The notes under the pieces are model-generated. The model was not told the DNA's origin. It was given only the letters and a program-made list of their open reading frames with translations, and searched no databases. The position numbers and the translations under genes are program-made. From NCBI GenBank assembly GCA_001839685.1, contig MLAK01000076.1:1-11949 (forward strand): 11,949 nt of DNA, given 5' to 3'. Numbering within the stretch: the first letter of the stretch is position 1; each line of letters opens with the position of its first letter. The DNA comes from Tritrichomonas foetus (lineage: Eukaryota > Parabasalia > Tritrichomonadida > Tritrichomonadidae). Below, piece after piece: positions 1 through 7,263 of this stretch.

Positions 1-338
1 ATTTTTTGTCATGAATAATCATGATTATGAAAAATTGAATTTTCGAAATAAATCATCCAACGATCATTTGAAATACTAAGCATATCAATTGCACTTAAAT
101 ATTAGAAATAAAATCATTTCTTGCGAAAATTCGATTTTTTGAGTATTCCACTTTTTGAGTATTTTCTTGAGTATCTTTTGAATATTTGAGTATCATTGAG
201 TAGTACTCAGTAAAGCCGTGGTATTAACTAATGATTTAATGACACAATATCTTGAGATTCCTTATAGAATGATTCACAATGTTTTTTAACCTCATATGAT
301 ATAACCAATAGATATTTTTAATTTGGTTGAATGTCTGG
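1..338. other. 5' flank of first gene, no gene seen
   Basis: AT-rich sequence with no convincing coding region, tRNA or snRNA. It holds a cluster of TTGAGTA heptamers (139-208). A possible initiator, TCATA, lies at 292-296, which would give a leader of about 45 bases before the ATG at 339; that is longer than usual for trichomonads, so the assignment is weak. A stop codon in the frame of the next gene lies at 309-311. Confidence 0.6.
139..208. repeat. Cluster of five TTGAGTA heptamers
   Basis: TTGAGTA occurs five times in 64 bases, at 139-145, 155-161, 167-173, 186-192 and 196-202. Spacing is irregular, with starts 16, 12, 19 and 10 bases apart. The last copy runs into TACTCA, giving the short palindrome TGAGTA-G-TACTCA at 197-209. 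This could be a decayed tandem repeat or a cluster of protein-binding sites upstream of the first gene. The sequence does not decide between these. Confidence 0.55.
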
Positions 339-1832
339 ATGTTCCATTTTGGAAATCACGACTTTTTCACTTCACAAGATTTTGATTCAATTATCGACCG
401 TTTATTTTATTTTATGAATCATGAAGCGGTATTACATCTTTCTCAGCAATGTAATATCATAGTCCAAACTCGCTCATGCGACAAAGAATTTCAGAAAGAT
501 TTGATAAAATTTGCCGATTATTTATTATCGAGTTCATCATCAGATCCAAATCAAATCCAAATCGACGCGAATTTTCAGGCATTAATTCTCCTTCTGTCGA
601 AGTTAGTCATTACCTGTTTTGATGTTATTCCGAATCATATTTTTCTTCCGCTTTTTCGCGCGATTGTTGCCTTTAATTTGCATTATTTCAGCGTTTCGAG
701 ACAGGAATTCACCAACTTTTTGAACAACGAATGGTCATTGCCTTTTTCTCGAAATTATATTCATTCCATTTTCACCAATTTTTATTCAAACATTTTAAAA
801 ACTTCAAAAATTGCAGAATTTTCAATAATGACTTTATTTTTGAATATTTACTTTTCTGACGAACCTTCATCGAATCCATTTGTGAAGAATATTGAAAATT
901 TGCCATCAAATTTTTATTCGCTGATTTTTGATCCAATTCAAGCCACTTTAAATTCAGATATTTCTGTTATACTTTTATACACATTATTAGTTTTATGTCC
1001 TAGCTTTAAATCTTATTGTATCAGCTGTGTTGATGTTTCATGGGCAGAGACTTTGTCTTCTCCGATTTTGAAACCAAAAACAATAGAATCGGCTGAAATT
1101 AGACTTGATATTCTTTTGATTTTTACTGAAGACACAGAATTCACAAGTTCGTTATCGAAACAGAAAGGAATATCGCTCAAACTAATTCGAGAATTAATCA
1201 CATTTATTAAACATAATCTTAAAGCGAATTCTGCAATAACAACCGCACTCACTGTTATTATGAATATTGGGCAAAGGCTTTCTGGTTTTGATGTTCAAAC
1301 AGCAGATAGTTTATTTTCACTTATTAGGATCTTACTTAAAAGTATACAAAGTGATAAAAATGAAATGAATGCATCAAATGGAAATGAAATGAATGGTTCG
1401 AATGAAAATGATAGGAAAAATAAATATTGCGAATATGTTCGTTTATTAATCTTGTTCATTGAATCATTGGCTGTTCATAGAACGAGAGCAAATGTTGAGT
1501 TAATTTATACTGCTATGCGTCACGCTGACGTTCTTGAGAAAGTTAAAAGTATTGTCAATCAAAGTGAAAATCCAGAAGATTTTACAAGAAGCATTAAAAA
1601 TATTGAAAATATGAATGACTATTTGGTTAAAAATGTGATTGATAAAAATCCAAATGTTTCTGATTATCAAAAAATGCTTTCATTCTTGATTTCTGGAATA
1701 GAAAGCTGGAATCCTGAGGAAATATTTTCGATAATTGCTTATCCTGCCTACACCTTCATGTCGAATGACTTTAGACAATCATTGAAGTTTTTCAGAGTGA
1801 TGATCCTGAAAGAAGTTCAACCTATGTTATAA
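339..1832 (+). CDS. Hypothetical helical-repeat-like protein
   Basis: An open frame of about 497 codons from the first in-frame ATG (339). The frame is open from 312, but upstream codons include no ATG. I do not recognise the family. The protein is rich in Leu, Ile, Phe, Ser and Asn, with many amphipathic helix-like stretches (residues 80-120, 205-225, 280-335 and 365-385, counted from the ATG). This resembles armadillo/HEAT-type alpha-solenoids, but no diagnostic motif is visible. A low-complexity Asn/Glu/Met insert near residue 341 is encoded by a 24-bp direct duplication (1359-1382 and 1383-1406, NEMN then A/G, S, N). No signal peptide or membrane segment is evident. An out-of-frame ATG at 331 precedes the chosen start and opens a 28-codon reading frame overlapping the gene. 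N-terminal truncation cannot be excluded. The stop TAA is followed by A. Confidence 0.75.
   Translation: MFHFGNHDFFTSQDFDSIIDRLFYFMNHEAVLHLSQQCNIIVQTRSCDKEFQKDLIKFADYLLSSSSSDPNQIQIDANFQALILLLSKLVITCFDVIPNHIFLPLFRAIVAFNLHYFSVSRQEFTNFLNNEWSLPFSRNYIHSIFTNFYSNILKTSKIAEFSIMTLFLNIYFSDEPSSNPFVKNIENLPSNFYSLIFDPIQATLNSDISVILLYTLLVLCPSFKSYCISCVDVSWAETLSSPILKPKTIESAEIRLDILLIFTEDTEFTSSLSKQKGISLKLIRELITFIKHNLKANSAITTALTVIMNIGQRLSGFDVQTADSLFSLIRILLKSIQSDKNEMNASNGNEMNGSNENDRKNKYCEYVRLLILFIESLAVHRTRANVELIYTAMRHADVLEKVKSIVNQSENPEDFTRSIKNIENMNDYLVKNVIDKNPNVSDYQKMLSFLISGIESWNPEEIFSIIAYPAYTFMSNDFRQSLKFFRVMILKEVQPML
1359..1406 (+). repeat. 24-bp in-frame duplication within the gene
   Basis: Two adjacent 24-bp units share the start AATGAAATGAATG and encode Asn-Glu-Met-Asn-Ala-Ser-Asn-Gly and then Asn-Glu-Met-Asn-Gly-Ser-Asn-Glu. 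The second copy has drifted. The unit length keeps the frame, and the region is probably a flexible loop between helical segments. Confidence 0.6.
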
Positions 1833-1833
1833 A
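1830..1833 (+). terminator. Stop-embedded TAAA polyadenylation signal candidate
   Basis: The stop codon TAA (1830-1832) is followed by A, giving TAAA. In Trichomonas vaginalis a UAAA tetranucleotide, often including the stop codon, is the described polyadenylation signal. Use of it here is inferred from that knowledge. Confidence 0.45.
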
Positions 1834-2207
1834 ATTGTTTGATTACTTGAATTGATAAATATTGTTTTGCATTTTTTGCATTTATTATATCATTACTGAG
1901 ACACTATACTTCAAGATTTCCCACTCTATTAAGTGAGCTCTATATTATTTACCAAGTTCTTTATCATTTAATGATGTAGTTCTATTCATTCACCCTTTAT
2001 TATATTCTTTCCTTCTTTGTTACATTTTTTCTTTCTTTATTATATTCGTTCTTTCTTTGTTATGTTCTTTCTTTATTTGTGATATTCACGAGTTCCAAAG
2101 AACGCGAGAGAAAGAATTCAGAGATTTTTCCAAGTGAAAAACAATTCGAAATTTACCTCATATAAAATATAAAAAGAATAAGTTGATAAATAAATAAAGA
2201 TTCAAAT
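1833..2207. other. Convergent intergenic region
   Basis: The gap between the 3' ends of the first gene (+) and the uL3 gene (-). It is AT-rich with a strong pyrimidine bias on the + strand and contains the degenerate 20-bp tandem repeat at 1996-2087. No coding region or RNA gene was recognised. Confidence 0.6.
1996..2087. repeat. Degenerate 20-bp tandem repeat, about 4.6 copies
   Basis: Pyrimidine-rich units start at 1996, 2016, 2036, 2056 and 2076, each beginning TTTAT or TTTGT. They follow the pattern TTTrTTAtrTTCTTTCTTTC with a few changes. Units alternate TTTAT/TTTGT over the first four, suggesting a 40-bp ancestral dimer. Only the first 12 bases of the fifth unit match. The array lies in the 3' gap between two convergent genes. 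Confidence 0.7.
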
Positions 2208-2210
2208 TTA
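2207..2210 (-). terminator. Stop-embedded TAAA polyadenylation signal candidate
   Basis: On the minus strand the uL3 stop TAA is followed by A, giving TAAA, the tetranucleotide described as the polyadenylation signal in Trichomonas. Downstream sequence is AT-rich. This is inferred, not proven. Confidence 0.45.
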
Positions 2211-3389
2211 CTGCTTCTTTTCGGCAGCCTTGGAAATCTTGAGTTTTCCGAGGAACTTGTTGCGTTCTTCCTTGGTTTGGTATCTTCCGTGACCGAACTT
2301 GGATGATGTATCGATCCACTTGAGGTTGATGTCTTCTGTGGCGACACGGCGTGTGTTGACGTTGATTGTCTTACGGAGTGTGATGGCGCGCTTTGTGCAG
2401 CCAGCGACTGAGCCCTTGATCATAAGGAAGTCGTTTGTGATGTTTCCATANCGGACGAAACCACCCATTGGGTTGATTGACTTCTTGGTAAGATCGAATT
2501 GNGTTGANCCNGTTTCATCGACTTGTCCTTCAACGTGAGCTGGNGTGATTCTGTAGATACGCTTGTTGATTTCTGTNCGGTGGTGGAAACCATTGTTACC
2601 TGCGCGTCCGACTGTCCAGAGGATTCTTCTTGGGTTGAATGGACCGATACAGGCGACCTTCCTGCGACCACGGTGAGTCTTCTTCTGAAGTCTCTTTGTT
2701 CCGTAACGGTGGACGACACCTTCCCAACCGCGTCCCTTTCCGACGGCGATGCAATCGATTTGTTCGCCTTCAGCGAANACATCTGAAACTTTGACGTTCT
2801 TTTCGAGGAGGGAAACTGCGTAGTCGACCTTGGCGGCTGTNTCACCACCATTGATTTGGATTTCGATNAGNTGNGCCTTGCGGGATCCGAGCTTGATTTG
2901 AGCTGGTTGTGTGTGGGCGATAGCACGAACGACTGTGGCGTTTTCACGGATGAGAGCGATTCTCTTTTGCATATCTTCGGCTTTTTCGGAAATGTGTGAG
3001 AATGCCTTCTTCTTTGATTGGTAGAAGTTCTTGTAGAAGCAGCGTTTCATTTCTGGACCGATGAAGTTAGCCCAAGCTGTGGCGATTGGCTTGAGGCCTT
3101 GTGGTGTTTCTTTATAACCGATGAGACCGACGACGACCATTGGTGGTGTTTCGATAAGTGTGACAGCTTCGACGGCTTCCTTCTTGTTGAGACGGGAACC
3201 AGCACGAACGACTTCACGAACAACATGAGTCATTCCGGCCTTGAAGCCAATGAAGGCTTGTAATTTTGGAGCTTGGGAAGCGTCTTCCTTTGGCCAGGAC
3301 CGGATTCTTCCGCGGACATGCCTGCTGCGGCCACGTGGGAGGAAACCGAGGGAACCACGGCGTGGAGCGTTGAATTTACGATGACTCAT
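2208..3389 (-). CDS. RPL3: Large-subunit ribosomal protein uL3 (RPL3)
   Basis: A 393-residue protein that is clearly eukaryotic uL3 over its whole length. It starts [20 protein letters not shown], followed by [11 protein letters not shown] (50-60), ETPPMVVVG (80-88), [13 protein letters not shown] (118-130), KKTHRG (236-241), RKVACIG (243-249), HH-x-TEIN (269-275), a block near 300-322 ([17 protein letters not shown]) and KFGHGRYQT (364-372). uL3 sits in the 60S subunit and its central extension reaches the peptidyl-transferase centre. His239 matches the methylated His243 of yeast. Yeast Trp255 is replaced by Phe251 and yeast Trp233 by Tyr229. Eleven N bases (2451-2874) all fall at third codon positions. 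Nine lie in fourfold boxes and still give one residue: Ala172, Leu174, Val204, Arg271, Thr282, Thr293, Gly294, Thr296 and Arg313. Residue 173 is His or Gln and 183 is Asp or Glu. The gene is visibly richer in G+C than its neighbours, as expected of a highly expressed gene. Confidence 0.98.
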   Translation of the reverse strand: MSHRKFNAPRRGSLGFLPRGRSRHVRGRIRSWPKEDASQAPKLQAFIGFKAGMTHVVREVVRAGSRLNKKEAVEAVTLIETPPMVVVGLIGYKETPQGLKPIATAWANFIGPEMKRCFYKNFYQSKKKAFSHISEKAEDMQKRIALIRENATVVRAIAHTQPAQIKLGSRKXXXIEIQINGGXTAAKVDYAVSLLEKNVKVSDXFAEGEQIDCIAVGKGRGWEGVVHRYGTKRLQKKTHRGRRKVACIGPFNPRRILWTVGRAGNNGFHHXTEINKRIYRIXPAHVEGQVDEXXSXQFDLTKKSINPMGGFVXYGNITNDFLMIKGSVAGCTKRAITLRKTINVNTRRVATEDINLKWIDTSSKFGHGRYQTKEERNKFLGKLKISKAAEKKQ

Positions 3390-3394
3390 TACAA

Positions 3395-3411
3395 AAAGGC
3401 CAGTTCAATGA
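3395..3411 (-). promoter_or_regulatory. uL3 core promoter: TCATT initiator and CCTTT element
   Basis: Reading the minus strand towards the uL3 ATG (3389), TCATT occupies 3411-3407 and CCTTT occupies 3399-3395. TCATT matches the trichomonad initiator TCA(+1)[C/T][A/T], with the A at 3409, 20 bases before the ATG. CCTTT matches the alternative initiator M5 reported in T. vaginalis, about 10 bases before the ATG. Either would give a typically short leader. The hexamer CTGGCC lies between them (3403-3398, overlapping CCTTT by two bases) and recurs in the palindrome CTGGCCAG at 3435-3442. Function is inferred by analogy. Confidence 0.5.
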
Positions 3412-4201
3412 GTTTGTCAAGGTCTGTTCGAAGCCTGGCCAGATAGTAAACTTTTTGAATATGAAGCTTTTTGTATATATATTTGTTCGAAACAAAAATC
3501 TCTTGTGAGTTCTTTCTGAAAATTTCCATCTTTATGAATGAAAAAATGTTAATATTACAATAATTTAATCAATTTAAATCTATCATTAGTTTCATATACA
3601 TTTGATGTTGTTCTAAAGTCTCTGAATGATTAGAATCAAAAAATGATTTGCACAGTTTCTGTGATTTTAGAATAATAATTCGAATAGAAAAAGATGTTTT
3701 TGTCAAAAATCATAGGAATTCAATGTAATATTGTGAGAAAGCAAAATCTCATCATTTGATGGAATCACAATGATAAGAAAAGTCTGAATTTTGTATTTTT
3801 TCGGGATATATTCTTCATTGACATAGAAAAAATAGCATTTAAACAACTTTGGAAGCATTGATAATCGAATGAGTTCTTGCAGGTTTTTTTTGCCGGTTTT
3901 TCTTTTTTTCCGGATTTCTTTATGTTTAAAAAGAGAATTGAAAAATGTCTATATAGGATTCATGAATTCTTGAATCGGGAAATTATTTTTAGTTTTTGAC
4001 GGCAAAAAAATTCAATCTTCTCTTCTATTTGAGTAAAACGTCTATTTGATTCAAATATTCAAGGGATCAACTTTATTTTTTATTGAAATTTATGAGATGT
4101 AAAAATTTGAAATCCATTCAAACATCCCATAAATTTGTTTTTCATTGAATTTTCTGAATATAGAAAATTGAATGGTTGTCAGTCCATAAATTTTCAACCT
4201 G
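3412..4201. other. Divergent intergenic region, about 790 bp
   Basis: The gap between the 5' ends of the uL3 gene (-) and the DUF3447 gene (+). Near uL3 it holds a short GC-rich patch with the palindrome CTGGCCAG (3435-3442). Further right there are T-runs at 3884-3891, an 11-bp inverted repeat (TTTTTTTGCCG at 3885-3895 with CGGCAAAAAAA at 4000-4010), and a TCATT at 4142-4146 about 58 bases before the next ATG. I see no coding region, tRNA or snRNA. Confidence 0.55.
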
Positions 4202-5476
4202 ATGAATGATCTTTGCCCCAATCAAAGCAGCAATACTGGTGAATCCCGCACCAATCAACACATTAACAAAGTGAATGAAGGTCTGAGTGAAGCTATAAAA
4301 GTCGTTGAAGATGCATCTCATCTTCAACACCTTTTAATTAACTTGGATGATGTTTCTTATGCTGAGACATATAATTTTGTAAATGAAAATTATGTAGATA
4401 GTACTGAAAAAAGGATTATTCTGCTTCAATCGACGGAAAATGCTTTTTTAGTGAGATTTGAGAAACATTCTATATATTTCAGATTTATGCATGATATATT
4501 ACCTAAAATACAATGTGATCAATCGCTTACTTCAAAGCTCCTCTTTTTTGAAATTTCTGATTCATTTTTTTTCAGGAATGTTCTAATTAAATTGAATTTA
4601 ATTCATATAGATGAAATTATCCATATTTTTTTGAACAATCCCCAACAGTACAAAAATATTCATGATGAAGTGAAGAAATTGTGTTTTGCTGACTATATGA
4701 CGACTGAACAAAAGAATACTCACATCAAAAATTCTCAGAAAAACCAAAATTTCAATCATATTGAAGAAAATAATGACTATTTAAATGATAATGAGAATTT
4801 CAAAAAATTACGTGAAGAAGGAGTAAATCATCATAAAATAGCGGAAATAATTCGATCAGATGATGTTGGATTTTTAAAGACTTATCTTAATCAAAACATA
4901 AAACGATTCCCAAGAGGTTATAAATCCATTATTCCTTATTCAGCAGCAGAAGGGTTCGATTTTCTACGTGAAAAACAATGTACACTTATTGGATATGCAG
5001 CTTTTTATAAAGCAGAGAAAGTTTTCTTCTTTTTAGAGAACCATTTAAAGAAAGTGTCTCCCTCTGAAATTGAACTTGCAATTGCTGGAGGAAATATGAA
5101 TATTGTCAATTATATATTTAAAAAATATGATATTGATCAAAACAATATCCGAACTTACCTGAAAACTGCTATTGCATTTTTCCATGATAATATTGTGGAT
5201 ATCCTGCGACCCATATGGAATCAAAAAATGATTTTTGATTCATACAACAATAACGCAAAATACTTTTTAGAATACTTTAATTCTAATGAAACTACTGATT
5301 TTCTGTGTGATGATATCTATGAAATTTCTTACTCGCCATCTTATTTGGTGAAAGTCTTTTTAATGAAATATAGTCAATGTCTACAACCACATCACTTAAA
5401 GCATCTTGCCGTATTTGCACATGACAATGACAAGACCACTAATGTAAAAATCATTGAAACTTATTGCGTAACATGA
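4202..5476 (+). CDS. DUF3447 / ankyrin-related protein
   Basis: A 424-residue protein. The ATG at 4202 is the first in frame after a stop at 4187-4189. The clearest family signature is at about 213-310. An Asp-Asp-x-x-x-Leu helix opening (220-228) is followed by TLIGYAAFYKAEKVFFFL (261-278), then SPSEIELAIAGGNMNIVNYI (286-305). This has the shape of the DUF3447 ankyrin-related domain: a buried YAAF-Y helix, a hydrophobic helix, and an A-x-x-G-x-x-x-I-V repeat core. Residues 50-165 look like the helical N-terminal region that usually precedes the domain in trichomonad family members. An Asn/Lys/Glu-rich linker lies at 170-205. Such proteins are very numerous in trichomonads and their role is unknown, although ankyrin-type folds usually bind other proteins. 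There is no signal peptide or membrane helix. The tail (310-424) is weakly conserved to my eye. TAAA follows at 5503-5506. Confidence 0.85.
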   Translation: MNDLCPNQSSNTGESRTNQHINKVNEGLSEAIKVVEDASHLQHLLINLDDVSYAETYNFVNENYVDSTEKRIILLQSTENAFLVRFEKHSIYFRFMHDILPKIQCDQSLTSKLLFFEISDSFFFRNVLIKLNLIHIDEIIHIFLNNPQQYKNIHDEVKKLCFADYMTTEQKNTHIKNSQKNQNFNHIEENNDYLNDNENFKKLREEGVNHHKIAEIIRSDDVGFLKTYLNQNIKRFPRGYKSIIPYSAAEGFDFLREKQCTLIGYAAFYKAEKVFFFLENHLKKVSPSEIELAIAGGNMNIVNYIFKKYDIDQNNIRTYLKTAIAFFHDNIVDILRPIWNQKMIFDSYNNNAKYFLEYFNSNETTDFLCDDIYEISYSPSYLVKVFLMKYSQCLQPHHLKHLAVFAHDNDKTTNVKIIETYCVT

Positions 5477-5778
5477 ATTAACACTATTTTATACTACTTT
5501 TTATAAATGTTCATTTGTGGTAAACAATATTTTGTTTTGTTTTTTGATCCAATAGATATCAAATAATATATCATAATTTTCATGAATGTCATCCATAAAA
5601 AAGAAATGAAATGAAATAAAGAAGAATATAAAAAAGATATATTTGTTTAAAAAAATAAAGAATTGATGAATTAATTAAAACACCAAAAACATATTTTTAG
5701 TCATTACTTATTATAATTCCAACAATAGTTTGTTATTGATACATTTTCACTATTAGACAAATATATAATATAATATAA
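5477..5778. other. Convergent intergenic region
   Basis: The gap between the 3' ends of the DUF3447 gene (+) and the cyclin gene (-). It is very AT-rich, with a purine-rich stretch near 5598-5665 and a short ATATAATATAATATAATTATA-like tract at 5759-5782. No gene or RNA was recognised. It probably holds the two 3' ends: TAAA on + at 5503-5506 and on - at 5699-5696. Confidence 0.6.
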
Positions 5779-6768
5779 TTATACACATATACTCTCACTC
5801 GCAATTTGGAACATATTATCAAAATCAATTTCCATATTTACCAAATCAAACAAAGACTTAACTTCATTTGAACTTGATTCTTTATGTGTTGCAATAAATT
5901 CTTTTGAATATTTACATTGCAGCTTGGTACAATTTAAGAGGCTTTCCATGTTTGAACCATCTAATAGTTCAGTTTTAATCATTTCAATAGCCTTATCTGT
6001 ATGTCCTAGACAAGCAAAAGATATAATTACTGATGCAGCAGCATTGATTGATGGACGATAATCCATAAAATCGAATTTAATTAACGCTACTTCAGAAACC
6101 AGCCTAGAAACATGGGTGACTTTTTCATCTGCTCCTAGGAGAGTTAATGGTTGTCTCATGAAAAACTTGGATGTTGGGAATGATAGCTTATATCCCAATA
6201 CTCCTAAGAGTTCGATTTCAACACGAGAGAATAATTCATTCGTGAAATGTTCACCGGAAAGATTGTTAAATTGTGCAACTGATGGTTGGACACGAGTGTC
6301 CACTTTAGCACTCACCCAATAACAGACAACAGCATATAACTGGAGTTCCGATTTAGGTATTTTCTTGTTTGATAGTAGGATATCAAAGTATGTGATGGCA
6401 TTGAATAATACATCGTTTGCCAAATGAAAATTATAATGTAGTTTCAATAGCCACTTGACAGCAACTTCACGGTAGTTTGTTTTGATTTCTGTCTGGGTTT
6501 TTAAAAACATTTGGCAGGATGAGCGAATATTAATTTCTTCTTTTTTCGCTTGATTTATAATAATACTAGTGCTATTAGTAGCTTCTTCCTCTTCTACAGA
6601 TTCCTCTTCGTCTTCTGAATCATCAAATTCTGGATCACTATATTCTGAATCATCTTCTAAAACGTGTGTTGATTTGTGAATATTGGCTAATGGTTGAGAT
6701 AAAGAACTGGAAAGAATCTCTTTAGTTCGAAATCCTTGAGAAATGCGATTAGTCTCTTGAAGTTGCAT
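5779..6768 (-). CDS. Cyclin-box protein (mitotic cyclin A/B-like)
   Basis: A 329-residue protein. An in-frame TAA lies 10-12 bases before the ATG, so the start is firm. A Ser-rich N-terminus (1-35) is followed by a strongly acidic stretch (38-62, Asp/Glu/Ser). The cyclin box covers about 94-205. YREVAVKWLLKL (99-110) corresponds to the MRAILVDWL helix, with Arg100 and Trp106 kept. Then come AITYFDILLS (124-133), LQLYAVVCYWVSAKV (142-156, with the conserved Lys155) and VEIELLGVLGYKLSFPTSKFFMR (183-205), corresponding to the E-x-x-I-L-x-x-L-x-F-x-L-x-x-P-T-x-x-x-F-x-R end of the first fold. A second, weaker helical domain follows (215-292). Cyclins bind and activate Cdk kinases. The Glu after the Lys in LASK-x-E appears as Asp157. 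I see no clear RxxL or KEN destruction box. Which Cdk it partners, and whether it drives division or transcription, cannot be read from the sequence. Confidence 0.88.
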   Translation of the reverse strand: MQLQETNRISQGFRTKEILSSSLSQPLANIHKSTHVLEDDSEYSDPEFDDSEDEEESVEEEEATNSTSIIINQAKKEEINIRSSCQMFLKTQTEIKTNYREVAVKWLLKLHYNFHLANDVLFNAITYFDILLSNKKIPKSELQLYAVVCYWVSAKVDTRVQPSVAQFNNLSGEHFTNELFSRVEIELLGVLGYKLSFPTSKFFMRQPLTLLGADEKVTHVSRLVSEVALIKFDFMDYRPSINAAASVIISFACLGHTDKAIEMIKTELLDGSNMESLLNCTKLQCKYSKEFIATHKESSSNEVKSLFDLVNMEIDFDNMFQIASESICV

Positions 6769-6785
6769 CGATTGCCATTAATTTT

Positions 6786-6791
6786 AAACGT
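6786..6791 (-). promoter_or_regulatory. ACGTTT motif upstream of the cyclin gene
   Basis: Minus-strand ACGTTT starts 23 bases before the cyclin ATG. No TCA-type initiator or CCTTT is seen close to this start. The same hexamer sits 27 bases before the coiled-coil gene start, which also lacks an initiator. It loosely resembles the Myb-type core element M3 of T. vaginalis but does not fit its published consensus exactly. Speculative. Confidence 0.3.
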
Positions 6792-6797
6792 ATCAGC

Positions 6798-6812
6798 TTT
6801 TTTTTTTTTTTT
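6798..6812. repeat. 15-base T run (A run on the cyclin-coding strand)
   Basis: Fifteen consecutive T on the + strand, followed by GC and six more T. It lies about 30 bases upstream of the cyclin start on its template side. It may be a nucleosome-poor promoter element or simple low complexity. Confidence 0.8.
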
Positions 6813-7250
6813 GCTTTTTTCCGAAAGACATATTTTTATAAAATTAATAGTATATAGAATAAATTTTTCAAAATAAACATGTAAATGATTTGGTGAATAC
6901 ATTTTGTTAAAAATATAAGATTGTGATATCTTCATTGTATTTGAAATAACTTTTACCAACAAATTTATTCATCCATTCAATATTCATAATCATAATAAAC
7001 ATGGAATTCATCTAAAAATATCTAAAACATGAACTAATAATATTGATATTTGCACATTTCATTTTTAAATTTGAATATCAGTGTAAGTTGACCTTTCATT
7101 TGCGAATCAATCCTTTTACACTTCTTGTGATGCATTACACTCATATTTTTTTTGGAAAAATGAAAACTCAATGATGAAAATAATATGCCATGAATAAAGG
7201 TCAAATAATCGACAATTTGTTTTATCGTAAATTTTCGAAGGGAAGTAATT
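6813..7250. other. Divergent intergenic region
   Basis: Part of the gap of about 495 bp between the 5' ends of the cyclin gene (-) and the discoidin-like gene (+). AT-rich. It contains a 9-bp perfect inverted repeat, TTGACCTTT at 7088-7096 with AAAGGTCAA at 7196-7204, whose arms each carry a CCTTT facing inward. The short motif TTACAC/GTGTAA recurs around 7081-7140. No coding region, tRNA or snRNA was recognised. Confidence 0.55.
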
Positions 7251-7263
7251 TGACGTCATCATT
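7251..7263 (+). promoter_or_regulatory. Initiator region with CRE-like palindrome
   Basis: The 13 bases before the ATG at 7264 read TGACGTCATCATT. TGACGTCA (7251-7258) is a perfect palindrome identical to the CRE/ATF site of other eukaryotes. It overlaps TCATC (7256-7260) and is followed by TCATT (7259-7263), which matches the trichomonad initiator. Transcription from here would give a leader of only 3-6 bases, short even for this group. Confidence 0.5.

Noticed and set aside
2208..3389. Several other frames inside the uL3 gene on both strands
   Set aside because: They are shadows produced by the richer G+C content of uL3. The uL3 frame is conserved end to end, and the Ns follow its codon phase.
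3420..3445. tRNA-like GTTCGAA near a GC-rich patch upstream of uL3
   Set aside because: The bases flanking the putative T-loop do not pair into a 5-bp stem, and no acceptor, D or anticodon arms fit.
3885..4010. Inverted repeat TTTTTTTGCCG / CGGCAAAAAAA as a transposon end
   Set aside because: Most of the match is homopolymer, the arms are 104 bases apart with nothing coding between, and no target duplication is seen.
4142..4330. 62-residue minus-strand frame with a hydrophobic Ile/Gly/Ala segment, antisense to the DUF3447 gene start
   Set aside because: It overlaps the well-supported gene on the other strand, has no family match I can see and no promoter signal.
5779..6768. Destruction box in the cyclin N-terminus (around RTKEIL, residues 14-19)
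   Set aside because: RxxL spacing is not met and no KEN motif is present, so I do not claim a degradation signal.
6687..6962. 91-residue minus-strand frame overlapping the cyclin 5' end
   Set aside because: It runs through the 15-base T run (poly-Lys) and overlaps the cyclin gene in another frame. It has no recognisable motif.
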